64,000 nucleotides of DNA, from positions 62,001-126,000 of the forward strand of contig JAIQFQ010000003.1 of assembly GCA_020073245.1 (NCBI GenBank), written 5' to 3'. Below are positions 1-8,652 of the stretch, in pieces. Made by a program: the position numbers and the translations under genes. Source of the stretch: Terriglobia bacterium. Lineage in GTDB: Bacteria; Acidobacteriota; Thermoanaerobaculia; Thermoanaerobaculales; Thermoanaerobaculaceae. The notes under the pieces were generated by a model that saw nothing but the letters and a program-made list of their open reading frames with translations, was not told the origin of the DNA and did not search any database. How positions within the stretch are numbered: position 1 is the first letter of the stretch; each line of letters opens with the position of its first letter.

Positions 1-354
1 AAGGTCATCATCATCGCTGGGCACGACACCAACATCTGCAATGTCGCCGGAATGTTGGGCCTTTCCTGGCTGATCGAGGGCTATCAGCGCGACGACACGC
101 CACCCGGGGGTGCCCTCGTCTTCGAGCTGTGGCGTCACCCTGTCACACGTGCGTACACCGTTCGAACCTCCTACATGGCTCAGACCCTGAAGCAGATGCG
201 CGAGGCGCTGCCCTTGACGCTCGCGTCGCCACCAGCAAGAGCCGCGGTCTTCGTGCCGGGTTGCAGCACCTCGGACGGAGCATTCGCGTGCGGCTGGAAG
301 GAATTCCGGCGGACGCTCGAAACCGCCATTGATCCCGCGTTTGTGAGGCCTTAG
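1..354 (+). CDS. Histidine acid phosphatase, C-terminal part (5' end outside window)
   Basis: The frame is open from the first base, so the gene starts upstream of the window. About 117 residues are visible. They begin with KVIIIAGHDTN, the C-terminal HD motif of the branch-2 histidine phosphatases (AppA/Agp family), in which the Asp donates a proton to the leaving group. A conserved DTPPGGALVFELW segment follows and matches the end of the same family. These enzymes hydrolyse phosphomonoesters such as phytate or glucose-1-phosphate, normally in the periplasm. The catalytic RHGxRxP motif and any signal peptide lie off the edge. A single protein is clear; its substrate cannot be told from this part. 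Confidence 0.85.
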   Translation, partial: KVIIIAGHDTNICNVAGMLGLSWLIEGYQRDDTPPGGALVFELWRHPVTRAYTVRTSYMAQTLKQMREALPLTLASPPARAAVFVPGCSTSDGAFACGWKEFRRTLETAIDPAFVRP

Positions 355-555
355 AGAGATGGGCGCCCCATCCCTGGAATCCGAAGACCGTGCCAGCCTT
401 CAATTGCGGGAATTGCCGTCATGCCGGTCGCCGCGGTGCTCGGTGTGGACGGTTCGGGTCAGTCGGTTCCGTTGTCCAGCGCTGGTAGAGAGGGAGTGCC
501 CGAGGGGACGGGTCGGTCAGCAGAGATCGCAAGATCCAAGAAAGGGGAGGACGCA

Positions 556-1590
556 ATGACGCACAAACATGGCTTGGCTGTCGCACTGCTTTCGCTCGCG
601 ACGGCGCTCGCGGCAGCGGCACAGCCTGCGCCGGGGGGGTATCGGCTGGTTCGTGCGATCCCGATAGGGGGCGAAGGAGGCTGGGACTACCTCACCGTGG
701 ACACGGTGGCGCACCGCCTCTACGTCAGCCACGCCACCCGCGTGGAGGTGATCGATACGGAAAAGAACGTGGTCGTGGGTGCGATCCCTGACACACCCGG
801 GGTCCACGGCATCGCCCTCGCGCCAGGGCTGGGCCGCGGCTTCACCAGCAACGGCCGCGCCGGAACGGTGACCGTATTCGACCTCAAGAGCTTAGCGGTC
901 ATCACCACGGTCAGGGTGACTGGCGACAAACCCGATGCGATCGCCTACGAGCCAACCTCACACCGGGTTTTCACGTTCAACGGTGGTAGCGCTAACGCCA
1001 CGGCGATCGAAGCTGCGACCGGCCAGGTCCTGGGCACGCTCGCCCTCGGTGGGAGCCCGGAGTTCGCGGTCGCCGACGGCAAAGGGCAGATGTATGTGAA
1101 CCTCGAGGACACGGCGACGCTCGTGACGTTCGACGCACGCACCCTCGAGGTCAAGGGCCGTTGGCCGCTCGCCCCGTGCCAGACGCCGACCGGGCTTGGT
1201 ATGGACCGTGAGCACCGGCGTCTGTTTGTCGGCTGCAGGAGCAAGGTGATGGCGGTGGTGGACGGCGACAGTGGGCGCGTCATTACGACCCTTCCGATCG
1301 GCAGCGGTGTGGACGCCGTGGCCTTCGATCCGGCAAGCGCGCTCGTCTTCGCCTCCAACGGCGACGGGACAGTAACGGTCGTCCACGAGGACTCGCCCGA
1401 GAAGTTCACTCTGGTGGGCAACGTTGCGACCAAGCCTGGGGCGAAGACCCTCGCGTTGGACGGGACCACCCACCGGATCTACCTCTCCACGGCACAGTAC
1501 GGCCCGCCCCCATCGCCCACCGCCGAGCAACCTCACCCGAAGCCGAGCATTCTCGCCGGAACGTTCGAGATCCTGGTCCTAGAGCGTTGA
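556..1590 (+). CDS. Exported YncE-like beta-propeller protein
   Basis: 344 residues. The ATG at 556 is preceded by a strong purine-rich ribosome binding site (542-550) and starts a typical signal peptide (basic start, hydrophobic core, AAAAQPAP cleavage region). Upstream in-frame codons back to 421 lack both. The mature protein is made of repeated blades of the YncE/YVTN type: segments such as LYVSHATRVEVIDTEKN, VFTFNGGSANATAIEAATG and LFVGCRSKVMAVVDGDSG recur about every 40 residues. Such propellers act as binding or scaffold proteins in the periplasm, and no enzyme activity is implied. It stands alone downstream of the phosphatase with a 200-base gap. Confidence 0.8.
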   Translation: MTHKHGLAVALLSLATALAAAAQPAPGGYRLVRAIPIGGEGGWDYLTVDTVAHRLYVSHATRVEVIDTEKNVVVGAIPDTPGVHGIALAPGLGRGFTSNGRAGTVTVFDLKSLAVITTVRVTGDKPDAIAYEPTSHRVFTFNGGSANATAIEAATGQVLGTLALGGSPEFAVADGKGQMYVNLEDTATLVTFDARTLEVKGRWPLAPCQTPTGLGMDREHRRLFVGCRSKVMAVVDGDSGRVITTLPIGSGVDAVAFDPASALVFASNGDGTVTVVHEDSPEKFTLVGNVATKPGAKTLALDGTTHRIYLSTAQYGPPPSPTAEQPHPKPSILAGTFEILVLER

Positions 1591-1923
1591 GGGGAGGCGC
1601 ACGGCTGGCCTTCGGGCCGCTCTCCCAGCCCGAAGCCCGCTGAAGAGGTGGGTGAGAGACGAGGGGATGAGGCCTCGCCTCATGCTTGCTCCTCCCCCTT
1701 CGAGGAGGGTGTGTTTCTGAGGACCGGCATCCCCCCGTTGCGTACTGCGACGATGATCCTTCCGCTTGGGCGGCCGCCAGGGGGTGACCGCCCGGCCCGG
1801 TCGGTCACCATCACGTGAACACACCGTGCCAGGATGTGAGCCACCGATGCGGTCGCGAGTGTGCTCAGCTAGAATTTGGGAAACCTCCGCGCGGTGCGGA
1901 TGGGATCCGGGGGAAGCGCCCAC
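1591..1923 (+). promoter_or_regulatory. Intergenic region with palindrome and promoter for the GH13 gene
   Basis: No convincing gene lies here. A GGCC-TTCG-GGCC mini-hairpin near 1612-1623 could help end the upstream transcript, although no T-run follows. A perfect 8-base inverted repeat, GGTGACCG (1783-1790) and CGGTCACC (1802-1809), lies about 60 bases ahead of a TAGAAT -10 box (1870-1875). The -10 match is the same hexamer used at many genes in this window. The palindrome is placed like an operator for the glycoside hydrolase gene, but that role is inferred from position only. Confidence 0.45.
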
Positions 1924-3423
1924 ATGACCGAGCCGCGGGTTCCGAGTTGGGTTCAGGATGCAGTCTTCTATCAGATCTTCCCCGATCGCTTTGCACGTAG
2001 CACGCGCGTGCCGAAGCCTCCCCACCTCGAGCCATGGGACGACCCGCCGACGCAGCTCGGCTTCAAGGGCGGCGACCTCCTGGGCATTGCGGAGCGGTTG
2101 GACTACCTCACCGACTTGGGTGTGAACGCGATCTACCTCAACCCGATCTTCCAGTCGGCGGCCAACCACAGGTACCACACCTACGACTACTACCACGTTG
2201 ACCCGCTCCTGGGCGGCAACGATGCGTTCAGGGAACTGTTGGTCGCGTGTCATGACCGCGGCATCCGAGTTGTCCTGGACGGTGTCTTCAACCACGCCGG
2301 CAGAGGGTTTTTCGCGTTTCACCACATCCTGGAGAACGGACCGCTCTCGCCGTACCGCGACTGGTTTCACATCCGAGGCTATCCCCTCCACGCGTATGAC
2401 AGCTCACCGCACCGCCCGCCAAACTACGCCTCCTGGTGGGGGCTCCCCGGACTCCCGAAGTTCAACACCGACACGCCGGCCGTGCGTGAGTACCTGCTCG
2501 GCGTTGCGGAGCACTGGGTGCAGGAGGGGATCGACGGGTGGCGTCTGGACGTGCCGACCGAGATCGACGACGAGCCCTTCTGGAGAGAGCTGCGGGCCCG
2601 GGTCAAGGCAATCAACCCCGAGACGTACCTGGTTGGCGAGATCTGGGACAAGGCAAGAGGCTGGCTCCGGGGTGACCGGTTTGACGCCCTCATGAACTAC
2701 CCGTTCAGCCGCGCATGCCTCGGCTTTTTCGGAGGCCCCGCCCTCGACACGAGCGTCAGGCCAGGGGGTTTTCGCCTGCGGACCCTGGGTGCTCGCGCCT
2801 TTGCGAACCGGATCGAAGCGACGCTGGACTGGTACCCATGGCAGGTGACTCTGGCTCAACTGAACCTGCTGGGCAGCCACGACACTCCTCGCGCCCTGAC
2901 CGTTCTTGGCGGCGTGAGGGACCGCCTCGAGCTGGCGATCCTCTACATGATGACGTCGCCTGGGGCGCCCTGCATCTACTACGGCGACGAGATCGGCATG
3001 AAAGGTGGCGCCGACCCGGCGTGTCGGGCGGCGTTTACGTGGCGCCAATCCCGATGGGACACCAAGCTGCGGGACCACGTACGCCGCCTGATTGCCGCCA
3101 GGCACCGGTACGTGTCGCTCCGCCGAGGCACGTATGTCACGCTCCTCGCGCGTGGTGGGGTCCTGGCGTTCGGAAGGAGGCACGAAGGAGAGACTCTGGT
3201 GGTCGTGCTCAACGTCAACGAGCACTGCGTGCACGTTCAGGTGCCGGTCTCCGGCTACCTCCACGATGGTACGGCCCTCCGCCCTGTCGTCGGAGAGCAA
3301 GGCGCGAGCGTCGCCGCGGGACGGACCTCGCACCTCCAGATGGGCGCATTGACAGGCGTCGTGTGGCAAGCGGTCCCACACCTGCGCGCGGGAGAGGGAG
3401 AGTCCTCGCGCACACCCGAGTAG
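1924..3423 (+). CDS. GH13 alpha-glucosidase/cyclomaltodextrinase-type enzyme
   Basis: 499 residues, a cytoplasmic alpha-amylase superfamily enzyme acting on alpha-glucans or maltodextrins. The (beta/alpha)8 barrel begins almost at once (WVQDAVFYQIFPDRF). The four GH13 regions are intact: DGVFNH (119-124), GWRLDVPTE with nucleophile Asp209, GEIW with acid/base Glu239, and SHDTPR with Asp320. No signal peptide or CBM34-type N-terminal domain is present, so it is shorter than classical neopullulanases (about 590 residues). ATG 1924 is chosen because GGGGGAAG lies about 10 bases upstream; in-frame TTG 1876 lies directly on the -10 box. Exact specificity (cyclodextrin, maltose or trehalose-type) cannot be read from sequence. 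No sugar transporter or regulator is adjacent. Confidence 0.88.
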   Translation: MTEPRVPSWVQDAVFYQIFPDRFARSTRVPKPPHLEPWDDPPTQLGFKGGDLLGIAERLDYLTDLGVNAIYLNPIFQSAANHRYHTYDYYHVDPLLGGNDAFRELLVACHDRGIRVVLDGVFNHAGRGFFAFHHILENGPLSPYRDWFHIRGYPLHAYDSSPHRPPNYASWWGLPGLPKFNTDTPAVREYLLGVAEHWVQEGIDGWRLDVPTEIDDEPFWRELRARVKAINPETYLVGEIWDKARGWLRGDRFDALMNYPFSRACLGFFGGPALDTSVRPGGFRLRTLGARAFANRIEATLDWYPWQVTLAQLNLLGSHDTPRALTVLGGVRDRLELAILYMMTSPGAPCIYYGDEIGMKGGADPACRAAFTWRQSRWDTKLRDHVRRLIAARHRYVSLRRGTYVTLLARGGVLAFGRRHEGETLVVVLNVNEHCVHVQVPVSGYLHDGTALRPVVGEQGASVAAGRTSHLQMGALTGVVWQAVPHLRAGEGESSRTPE

Positions 3424-4017
3424 CAATCCCAAGCCAGTGGCGAACGGATGCAGGTTCCGGGACGGGCGGCGGGTGAGCATCATCTGCAGGCGCACCAGCT
3501 TCGTCGTAGGGCCTTGGCCAGAAGGTCGAGAGCGGGCGAGTGAGCGATGGAGCGGACGCAGTGACCCGCACCGGAAATCTCGACCAACGGCAGATTGAGA
3601 AACGGGATCTCCGAGGACCTCCCGTGTCGGTCTGGCCGGAATCGGGCGCTGTCAGCATTCTCGGTCTGCACACTGGGGTACTGAGCCGCCGCGGCGCGCG
3701 CCCTCGGGGCCAGCACGTCATGGCCCCGTGAGATCCACTGGGTTGAGCAGCAACTCCCGCTCCAACCGGCGACGAAGTCTACGGCGCTTCCGCGCGGTTG
3801 GAGTTGGGCCAGCCCGAGCAGGCGACCACCACGGTCGGCAACGCTCCCTTCACCGACATCTTCGGGCATGTGCTGGTCAGGGGCGACCAGAAGCGGAAGA
3901 CGCGGCGCTAAGTCGGCGATGTGTTTTGCTCTGCCGTCGCACAGATACCGGCACAGCGTGCGCCTTGGGCTGACCGATGCGCCGAAAGCTTGTTACCATT
4001 CGCCGCGGAGGAGCTCC
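3424..4017 (+). other. Long intergenic region with probable degraded coding fragments
   Basis: About 590 bases with no complete gene. On the plus strand, an open frame without a start codon runs from just after a stop at 3744 to TAA 3909-3911. Its text (GDEVYGASARLELGQPEQ, then VGNAPFTDIFGHVLV) has a protein-like composition, unlike the Arg-rich shadow frames. On the minus strand, 3484-3600 reads LPLVEISGAGHCV, which resembles the C-terminal His region of an alpha/beta hydrolase. Both look like remnants of decayed genes. The metallophosphoesterase ribosome binding site (GGAGGAG) is at the right end. Confidence 0.35.
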
Positions 4018-4941
4018 ATGGTGAGGCGCTGCGTCGCGGTCGTCCTGGTGGGGTTCGCACCGCTGGTGGCCAGGCCCGCCCTCGCGGCGTCCCCAGAGCA
4101 CGAGAGTTCCTTTTCGTTTTTCATCGCCGGGGACATGCGGAAGTGGGCTGGCCCGGACTACCGCAATCCCGGCTACTTCCTGAGTGCGCTCCAAGCGATG
4201 CGCAGCGTTGGCCCGGGCGCGTTCATCGTCGTCCCGGGTGACTTCGACCCGCCGCATTACGTGGTGGAGGAAGTGGCGAGCACGCTGGGTCCTGCCTGCC
4301 CCTTGTACCCCGTCGTCGGCAACCACGACACGAGATCGAACGCGTACATGGCCTACATCCGAGGGCTCAACGCGCGCGGGACCCGGCTCCCGAACGTCGT
4401 CCGCAAGGGGCCGCCGGGGTGTGAGGAGACGATGTACGCCTTCGACTGGAGCGACGCCCACGTTGTGGTGCTCAACCAGTACTGCGATGGGGGATCCGAC
4501 ACTGGTGGCAATGGCGACGTCACCGATGCGACGGTCGCCTGGCTCAGCGGGGACCTCTCCACGAACACGAAGCGTTTTGTCTTCGTGGTCGGGCACGACC
4601 CCGCGTACGTCTTCCCCGACATGGGCTCGGGCAGGGTGCGACACGAAGGCGGGGGTCTGGAGGTCAACCCCGCCCACCGCAACCGTTTCTGGAAGCTGCT
4701 CAAGGACCACCACATCACCGCGTACATCTGCGGACACACCCATAATGCCTCGGCCAAGAAGATCGACGACGTCTGGCAGCTCGACTCTGGGGAGGCGCGG
4801 GGCAAGGGTGACACGGGTGCGCCGAGCACCTTTATCAAGATCACCGTGGGCGAGGCAGACTGCCGGTACGAGTACTACCGCGCCAACGCGAAGGGCCTCG
4901 ACTACAAGGTCACGCTTGCCGGCTCGCTGATAGAGGAATAG
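4018..4941 (+). CDS. Exported calcineurin-like metallophosphoesterase
   Basis: 307 residues. ATG 4018 follows GGAGGAG and starts a clear signal peptide ending near ALAAS (residue 24). The calcineurin-like motifs occur in order: GDM (Asp39), VVPGDFD, GNHDTR, VVGHDP and CGHTHN. Together they bind two metal ions for hydrolysis of phosphate mono- or diesters. The size matches the single-domain class, and the substrate is unknown. It is isolated, with more than 170 bases on each side. A similar exported phosphatase lies at 1-354, so periplasmic phosphate scavenging is a possible shared theme, but no Pho-type operator was recognised. Confidence 0.85.
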   Translation: MVRRCVAVVLVGFAPLVARPALAASPEHESSFSFFIAGDMRKWAGPDYRNPGYFLSALQAMRSVGPGAFIVVPGDFDPPHYVVEEVASTLGPACPLYPVVGNHDTRSNAYMAYIRGLNARGTRLPNVVRKGPPGCEETMYAFDWSDAHVVVLNQYCDGGSDTGGNGDVTDATVAWLSGDLSTNTKRFVFVVGHDPAYVFPDMGSGRVRHEGGGLEVNPAHRNRFWKLLKDHHITAYICGHTHNASAKKIDDVWQLDSGEARGKGDTGAPSTFIKITVGEADCRYEYYRANAKGLDYKVTLAGSLIEE

Positions 4942-5083
4942 CGCCATGCCGACGCGCCGTCGGGACCGGTGGCGGATGGTCAGCGCGATGATCATGTGGC
5001 CGAAGACGGTATAGCAGCTACGCGCCGATCCCTAGGGCGCACGAACGTCCGTGCGCGCCTGATCTCGGTGAGGCGGACACCCT

Positions 5084-5112
5084 TTGACGATCCGGCGGAG
5101 TTTCGGTAGTGT
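5084..5112 (+). promoter_or_regulatory. Sigma70-type promoter, leaderless start
   Basis: TTGACG (5084-5089) and TAGTGT (5107-5112) are separated by exactly 17 bases. The ATG of the next gene begins 8 bases after the -10 box, where transcription should start. This is one of the best-formed examples of the leaderless arrangement seen through the window. Confidence 0.75.
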
Positions 5113-5119
5113 TGCGTCC

Positions 5120-6175
5120 ATGGGACGTACACCTGCAGCAAGTCAGCTGGCCCTGTGGGTCGGCAGGAGGAGCAAGGGTTCGGCGCACCTTCGCTGGGGC
5201 CAGAGCGAGCTGGTTCTTTACGTGTCGGGGTTGCAGATCGTTGCGGTCGAGGGTGACGACAACGAGCGGCTGGCGGCGGCGTTCGGTCTCACGGACGAGG
5301 GCGAGTGGTTCTCGGAGGCGGCATCGGCAGTCTCGTCCGGACAGGTCACGCAGGCCGAGGCAAACGCAGTGGTCAAACGCACGCTCGCCGAGAAGTTGAA
5401 GGAGTTCTTCACGGCGATCGATGCCGAGGTGGGCTTCGAGAGCGCGCTGCCCTATGAACCTCGTGGTCTCACGATCTCGTACCCGCACCTCGTGCTGGAA
5501 CTGGTGCTCGGTCCGAGTGGAGAGCAGGTGGCCGGCGCTTTCCTGCCGGAACCGGAGCTGATCCTCCGCCGGCTGCCGGACTTCCCGAAGCGCGTGGGCG
5601 CCCTCGGGCTCACCGAGGAAGGTATGGCGATCCTCGCCAAGGTGAACGATCAGCGCACGGCGCAAGAGATCGCCGACCCGTCTCCTCACGGCAGGGAGAA
5701 CGCTCTCCGGCTTCTGGCTGCGGCGGCGGGGGCGGGACTCATCGAAGCGGTTTCGAAGGTGGCCGAAGTCCCTTTGAGCACGGCGCAGGCCCCGCGCTTC
5801 GGAGTGACGCCACGCCGCAGGATCTGGCCCTGGGTGCTGCTCGTGCTGGCGATCGTTGCCGGCGTCGTTGCTCTGATCGTCATGCGCCCGTGGCAGACCG
5901 GCTCTCTGGTAGGAGGCGGTGGACCTTGGGCCGTCGCGGTGGACGGCGGATGCCAGCCGGCGGAACTCGAACGTCTCTACCGGCGCCAAGAGCACGACAA
6001 GGTGAACATGCGGGTGGTTCCCTTCGGTCGGGGCGAGGCACAATGCTACCGCCTCATTTGGGGTCACTTCCCGAGCAAGGAAGCGGCGGAGGACATGATC
6101 TCGCACCTCCCGACCGGTGTGACCTCCAGGGGTTTTCCTCCCCACGTCGTACGAGTCGAGGGCAGCGCTCCTTGA
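5120..6175 (+). CDS. DUF4388-like protein with one TM helix and SPOR-like C-terminus
   Basis: 351 residues, function unknown. The first 220 or so residues resemble a PATAN/DUF4388-type domain, with segments such as SAHLRWGQSELVLYVSGLQ and a DEGEWFSEAAS stretch like those of the next gene. A single TM helix (WPWVLLVLAIVAGVV, about 224-245) follows an Arg-rich stop (TPRRR), so the N-terminal domain should be cytoplasmic. Outside is an approximately 80-residue domain with CYRLIWGHFPSKEAAEDM and a final HVVRVEG strand, which resembles SPOR peptidoglycan-binding domains. A link from cytoplasmic signalling to the cell wall is inferred. ATG 5120 is fixed by the promoter at 5084-5112. The following gene also carries a DUF4388 domain. 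Confidence 0.65.
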   Translation: MGRTPAASQLALWVGRRSKGSAHLRWGQSELVLYVSGLQIVAVEGDDNERLAAAFGLTDEGEWFSEAASAVSSGQVTQAEANAVVKRTLAEKLKEFFTAIDAEVGFESALPYEPRGLTISYPHLVLELVLGPSGEQVAGAFLPEPELILRRLPDFPKRVGALGLTEEGMAILAKVNDQRTAQEIADPSPHGRENALRLLAAAAGAGLIEAVSKVAEVPLSTAQAPRFGVTPRRRIWPWVLLVLAIVAGVVALIVMRPWQTGSLVGGGGPWAVAVDGGCQPAELERLYRRQEHDKVNMRVVPFGRGEAQCYRLIWGHFPSKEAAEDMISHLPTGVTSRGFPPHVVRVEGSAP

Positions 6176-6200
6176 GACAGTCTCACCAGGAAGCTAGAAT
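6172..6200 (+). promoter_or_regulatory. Sigma70-type promoter, leaderless start
   Basis: TTGAGA (6172-6177) and TAGAAT (6195-6200) are 17 bases apart, and ATG 6209 follows after 8 bases. The -35 box overlaps the stop codon region of the preceding gene. Confidence 0.75.
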
Positions 6201-6208
6201 TGGATCGG

Positions 6209-7714
6209 ATGCCAGTGGAGTTTCTCAATAACGGGTGGTTCGAGGTCGGCGGGTTGCCGCCTCTCGTGCGGGAGCTGGTCCGCCGCCTCGCGATAGGGCG
6301 GCTTGACGTCAAGAACAGCGAAGGGGTTCGCCACCTCTGGTTCGAGGCCGGCCAGGTAAGCGCCGTAGCGTCCGACCTGGAGGACGAGAAGCTCGGAAAG
6401 TGGCTGGTGAGCCGGGGCACCCTCGAGGCGTATCGCATGGCGATCATGCTGCTGCGCCAGCCGGACGGCGTCCGGTTCGGAGCGTTCCTCGTCCAGGAAG
6501 GTTTGCTGACCCCGGACGCACTCACGAAGGAGCTTGAAACGCTGTCGGTGGAGATCGTTTCCCACATGTTGCTGGCGCCGGGCGACTACGCCTTCCTCGA
6601 AGGCGAGAGGCTTCCGATCGACGCCGCATCGCTCGGGATGACTACCGCTTCGCTCCTCGCGGCGGCAGTGCGTGCCGTCCACGAGCAGACCCATCTCGAG
6701 AGGCTCGCCGACGGCGACGGCTTCGTCTGGACTTCCCAGGATGCGCTCCTGATGTATCAGAAAGTCCAGCTCACGCCCCAGGAGGGCTATGTCCTGTCTC
6801 GGGTCGACGGCACGAGCACCGTCCCTCAGTTGCGGCGCCTTGCGCCCATGCCGCGCGGCGAGTTCACGCGCGCGCTTGCGGTGCTGGCAGTGACGGGCCT
6901 TCTCGAGATCCGCCCCGCCTCCGCGACAAAGCCCCTCGCTCCAACAGTGGTCGAAGCACAGCCCGAGGCGAGACCCGACGCCGAAGAGGCGCTGCAATAC
7001 ACGCCCGCGCAGCAGCGCGAGTACGCAGACGTGATCAAGCTGGCGGGCGAGATCCGCCACCGGGACTACTACCGCCGCTTCGGGCTGTCCCCAGGCGCCA
7101 CGCAGGATCAGGTCCACTCCCGCTATCTCGATTTCGTCAAGCTGTACCACCCGGACCGGGCCCGCGAGCCTCATCTGCTCTCACTGCGCAGTGAACTGGC
7201 GGAGATCTACTCCGGCCTGCAGGAGGCGTACCAAACGCTCGGCCACCCCGAGAGCCGGGCCAGGTACGAGAAGACTCTCTCGACCTCCCACGGCGTGGAC
7301 GCCTACAAGGAGGAAGAACGGCGGCGCGCAGCCCTGAGGTCGCTCGTGGACGCCAACCTGAACCGGGCGCGCGAGCTCCTGAGGGCCGGTGACGTGGGTA
7401 TGGCGGTCCAGCTGTTGGACCAGGCGGCGCGCCTCAACCCGACCGCGGAGACCCTGGTTTGGTTGGCTCGCGCAGAGTTCAAGAACCCGATGTGGAGCCA
7501 GCGCGCGCTCGACCACCTCAAACACGCCGTGGCTTTGGACCCCGAGTGCACGCAGGCATGGCTCGAGCTTGCCAACTTCTGGGCCACACGCAACAAGATT
7601 GACCATCAAAGGCAGTGTCTCGAGAAGATCCTCGAGTACGACCCCGACAACGTCGACGTGAAGGCGGGCCTGTCCTCTCTGAAGCGGCGGAAGATCCTCC
7701 GTAAACGTTCGTAG
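6209..7714 (+). CDS. DUF4388-DnaJ-TPR fusion protein
   Basis: 501 residues. Residues 1-130 match the PATAN/DUF4388 pattern (LVRRLAIGRLDVKNSEG, LWFEAGQVSAVAS, FGAFLVQEGLLT). A middle winged-helix-like segment follows (LTPQEGYVLSRVDGTSTV, about 185-235). Next comes a J domain (DYYRRFGLSPGATQDQVHSRY with HPD in LYHPDRA, about 285-350). The C-terminal 150 residues form TPR-like helices (ELLRAGDVGMAVQLLDQAARL, ALDHLKHAVALDPE). J domains stimulate Hsp70 ATPase; here the chaperone is presumably tethered to a signalling or gliding-type complex, which is inference. Start chosen from the promoter at 6172-6200. The stop codon TAG is also the first three bases of the next gene's TAGAAT box. Confidence 0.8.
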   Translation: MPVEFLNNGWFEVGGLPPLVRELVRRLAIGRLDVKNSEGVRHLWFEAGQVSAVASDLEDEKLGKWLVSRGTLEAYRMAIMLLRQPDGVRFGAFLVQEGLLTPDALTKELETLSVEIVSHMLLAPGDYAFLEGERLPIDAASLGMTTASLLAAAVRAVHEQTHLERLADGDGFVWTSQDALLMYQKVQLTPQEGYVLSRVDGTSTVPQLRRLAPMPRGEFTRALAVLAVTGLLEIRPASATKPLAPTVVEAQPEARPDAEEALQYTPAQQREYADVIKLAGEIRHRDYYRRFGLSPGATQDQVHSRYLDFVKLYHPDRAREPHLLSLRSELAEIYSGLQEAYQTLGHPESRARYEKTLSTSHGVDAYKEEERRRAALRSLVDANLNRARELLRAGDVGMAVQLLDQAARLNPTAETLVWLARAEFKNPMWSQRALDHLKHAVALDPECTQAWLELANFWATRNKIDHQRQCLEKILEYDPDNVDVKAGLSSLKRRKILRKRS

Positions 7715-7728
7715 AATCTGACACCGCA

Positions 7729-8202
7729 ATGCCCTGGCTCCTCGACGGAAACAACCTGGCAAGAGGGAAAGAAAGGGAAGCGGTTCGTCGGGCGGCCCTT
7801 GCGGTGGCGCGCCACGAGCGGGTCCGAATCCTCGTCTTCTTCGATGGTGCGCCGCCGAACGGCACGGGCGCCGTTGAGCGACTCGGCCCGGTGGAGGTCC
7901 GATACGTTGGCGACGCCGACACGGCCATCGCGGCGTTCCTGCACCAGAAGGGGCGCGGATGGCGCGTGGCGACCGACGACCGCGAGCTGGGGAGGCGGGT
8001 CATCGCGACGGGGGCGGAGGTCCTCTCTGCCGTCACGTTCTGGCAGAAGGCGGCAGCGGCTTCCACGTCCGAACCGGAGGAACGGGGGGGGAGGAGCAGC
8101 GGGGCGGCGGAGGACCTTGACTACCTTCGGGACTCTCGACAGCGCCTGCCTGATGCGCCTGTCCGAATCCCTCGGCGTCGTCGCCGCCCACGCGACGGAT
8201 AG
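7729..8202 (+). CDS. NYN-domain (YacP-like) putative ribonuclease
   Basis: 157 residues. The N-terminus WLLDGNNLA carries the invariant Asp-Gly-Asn of NYN/PIN-like nucleases. ILVFFDGAPPN supplies the second acidic site, and RVATDDRELGRRV (with DAD before it) the third cluster. The family (YacP/Rae1 in Bacillus) cleaves RNA. The last 45 residues are disordered and end in an Arg-rich tail (RIPRRRRRPRDG) that suits RNA binding. It lies 14 bases after the DnaJ-fusion gene and directly before the RNase P RNA. TAGAAT at 7712-7717 sits 11 bases before the ATG. Confidence 0.75.
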   Translation: MPWLLDGNNLARGKEREAVRRAALAVARHERVRILVFFDGAPPNGTGAVERLGPVEVRYVGDADTAIAAFLHQKGRGWRVATDDRELGRRVIATGAEVLSAVTFWQKAAAASTSEPEERGGRSSGAAEDLDYLRDSRQRLPDAPVRIPRRRRRPRDG

Positions 8203-8206
8203 GGCG

Positions 8207-8212
8207 TAGAAT
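8207..8212 (+). promoter_or_regulatory. -10 box of rnpB
   Basis: TAGAAT at 8207-8212 lies 8-12 bases ahead of the first base-paired nucleotides of the RNase P RNA (P1 helix begins at 8224). This placement independently supports reading TAGAAT as a true -10 element in this genome. No clear -35 box is visible. Confidence 0.65.
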
Positions 8213-8220
8213 CAGCAATG

Positions 8221-8605
8221 GCACTGGAGGCGGCAGGCGCTCGCGGCCCGCTCCGGCGGGCCGAGGAAAGTCCGAACTCCTGATGGGAGCACGCTGGGTA
8301 ACCCCCAGCCGCGGCAACGCGAGGGAAAGTGCCACAGAAAAGACACCGCCCCGCCTCGGGCGGGGTAAGGGTGAAAAGGTGGGGTAAGAGCCCACCGCCC
8401 GGCCGGCGACGGCCGGGGCACGGCAAACCCCGTGCGGAGCAAGGCCAAATAGGGGGATCGACGGGGCCCATCACCGGATCCGTCGAAAGGCGGGCGATCC
8501 CCGGGTAGGCCGCTCGAACCGGCCGGCGACGGTCCGGTCAGAGGAATGAGCGCCCCCCGCGGCAACGCGGGGACAGGATTCGGCTTATCGCTTCCTCCAG
8601 CGCCA
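8221..8605 (+). ncRNA. rnpB: RNase P RNA, bacterial type A
   Basis: Catalytic RNA that matures tRNA 5' ends. Universally conserved strings occur in the right order: GAGGAAAGTCCG near 8262-8273, CACAGAAAAGACACCGCC, GTAAGGGTGAAAAGGTGGGGTAAGAGCCCACC, GCAAGGCCAAATAGGGG, CCCGGGTAGGC and ACAGGATTCGGCTTATCG at the 3' end. The P1 helix is seen as CTGGAGG (8224-8230) paired with CCTCCAG (8594-8600). The length of about 385 bases fits type A. An intrinsic terminator follows directly. The ends are given to within a few bases. Confidence 0.97.
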
Positions 8606-8609
8606 GCGC

Positions 8610-8640
8610 GGGGGGCCCTCGGGCCCTCCGCGTCTTTTTT
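8610..8640 (+). terminator. Intrinsic terminator of rnpB
   Basis: GGGGGGCCC (8610-8618) pairs with GGGCCCTCC (8621-8629) with one G-T wobble, and is followed by a run of six T (8635-8640). It ends the RNase P RNA transcript. Confidence 0.85.
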
Positions 8641-8652
8641 CGGGCGCTCCCC

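Noticed and set aside
421..555. 45-codon N-terminal extension of the beta-propeller gene
   Set aside because: The ribosome site and signal peptide lie at ATG 556.
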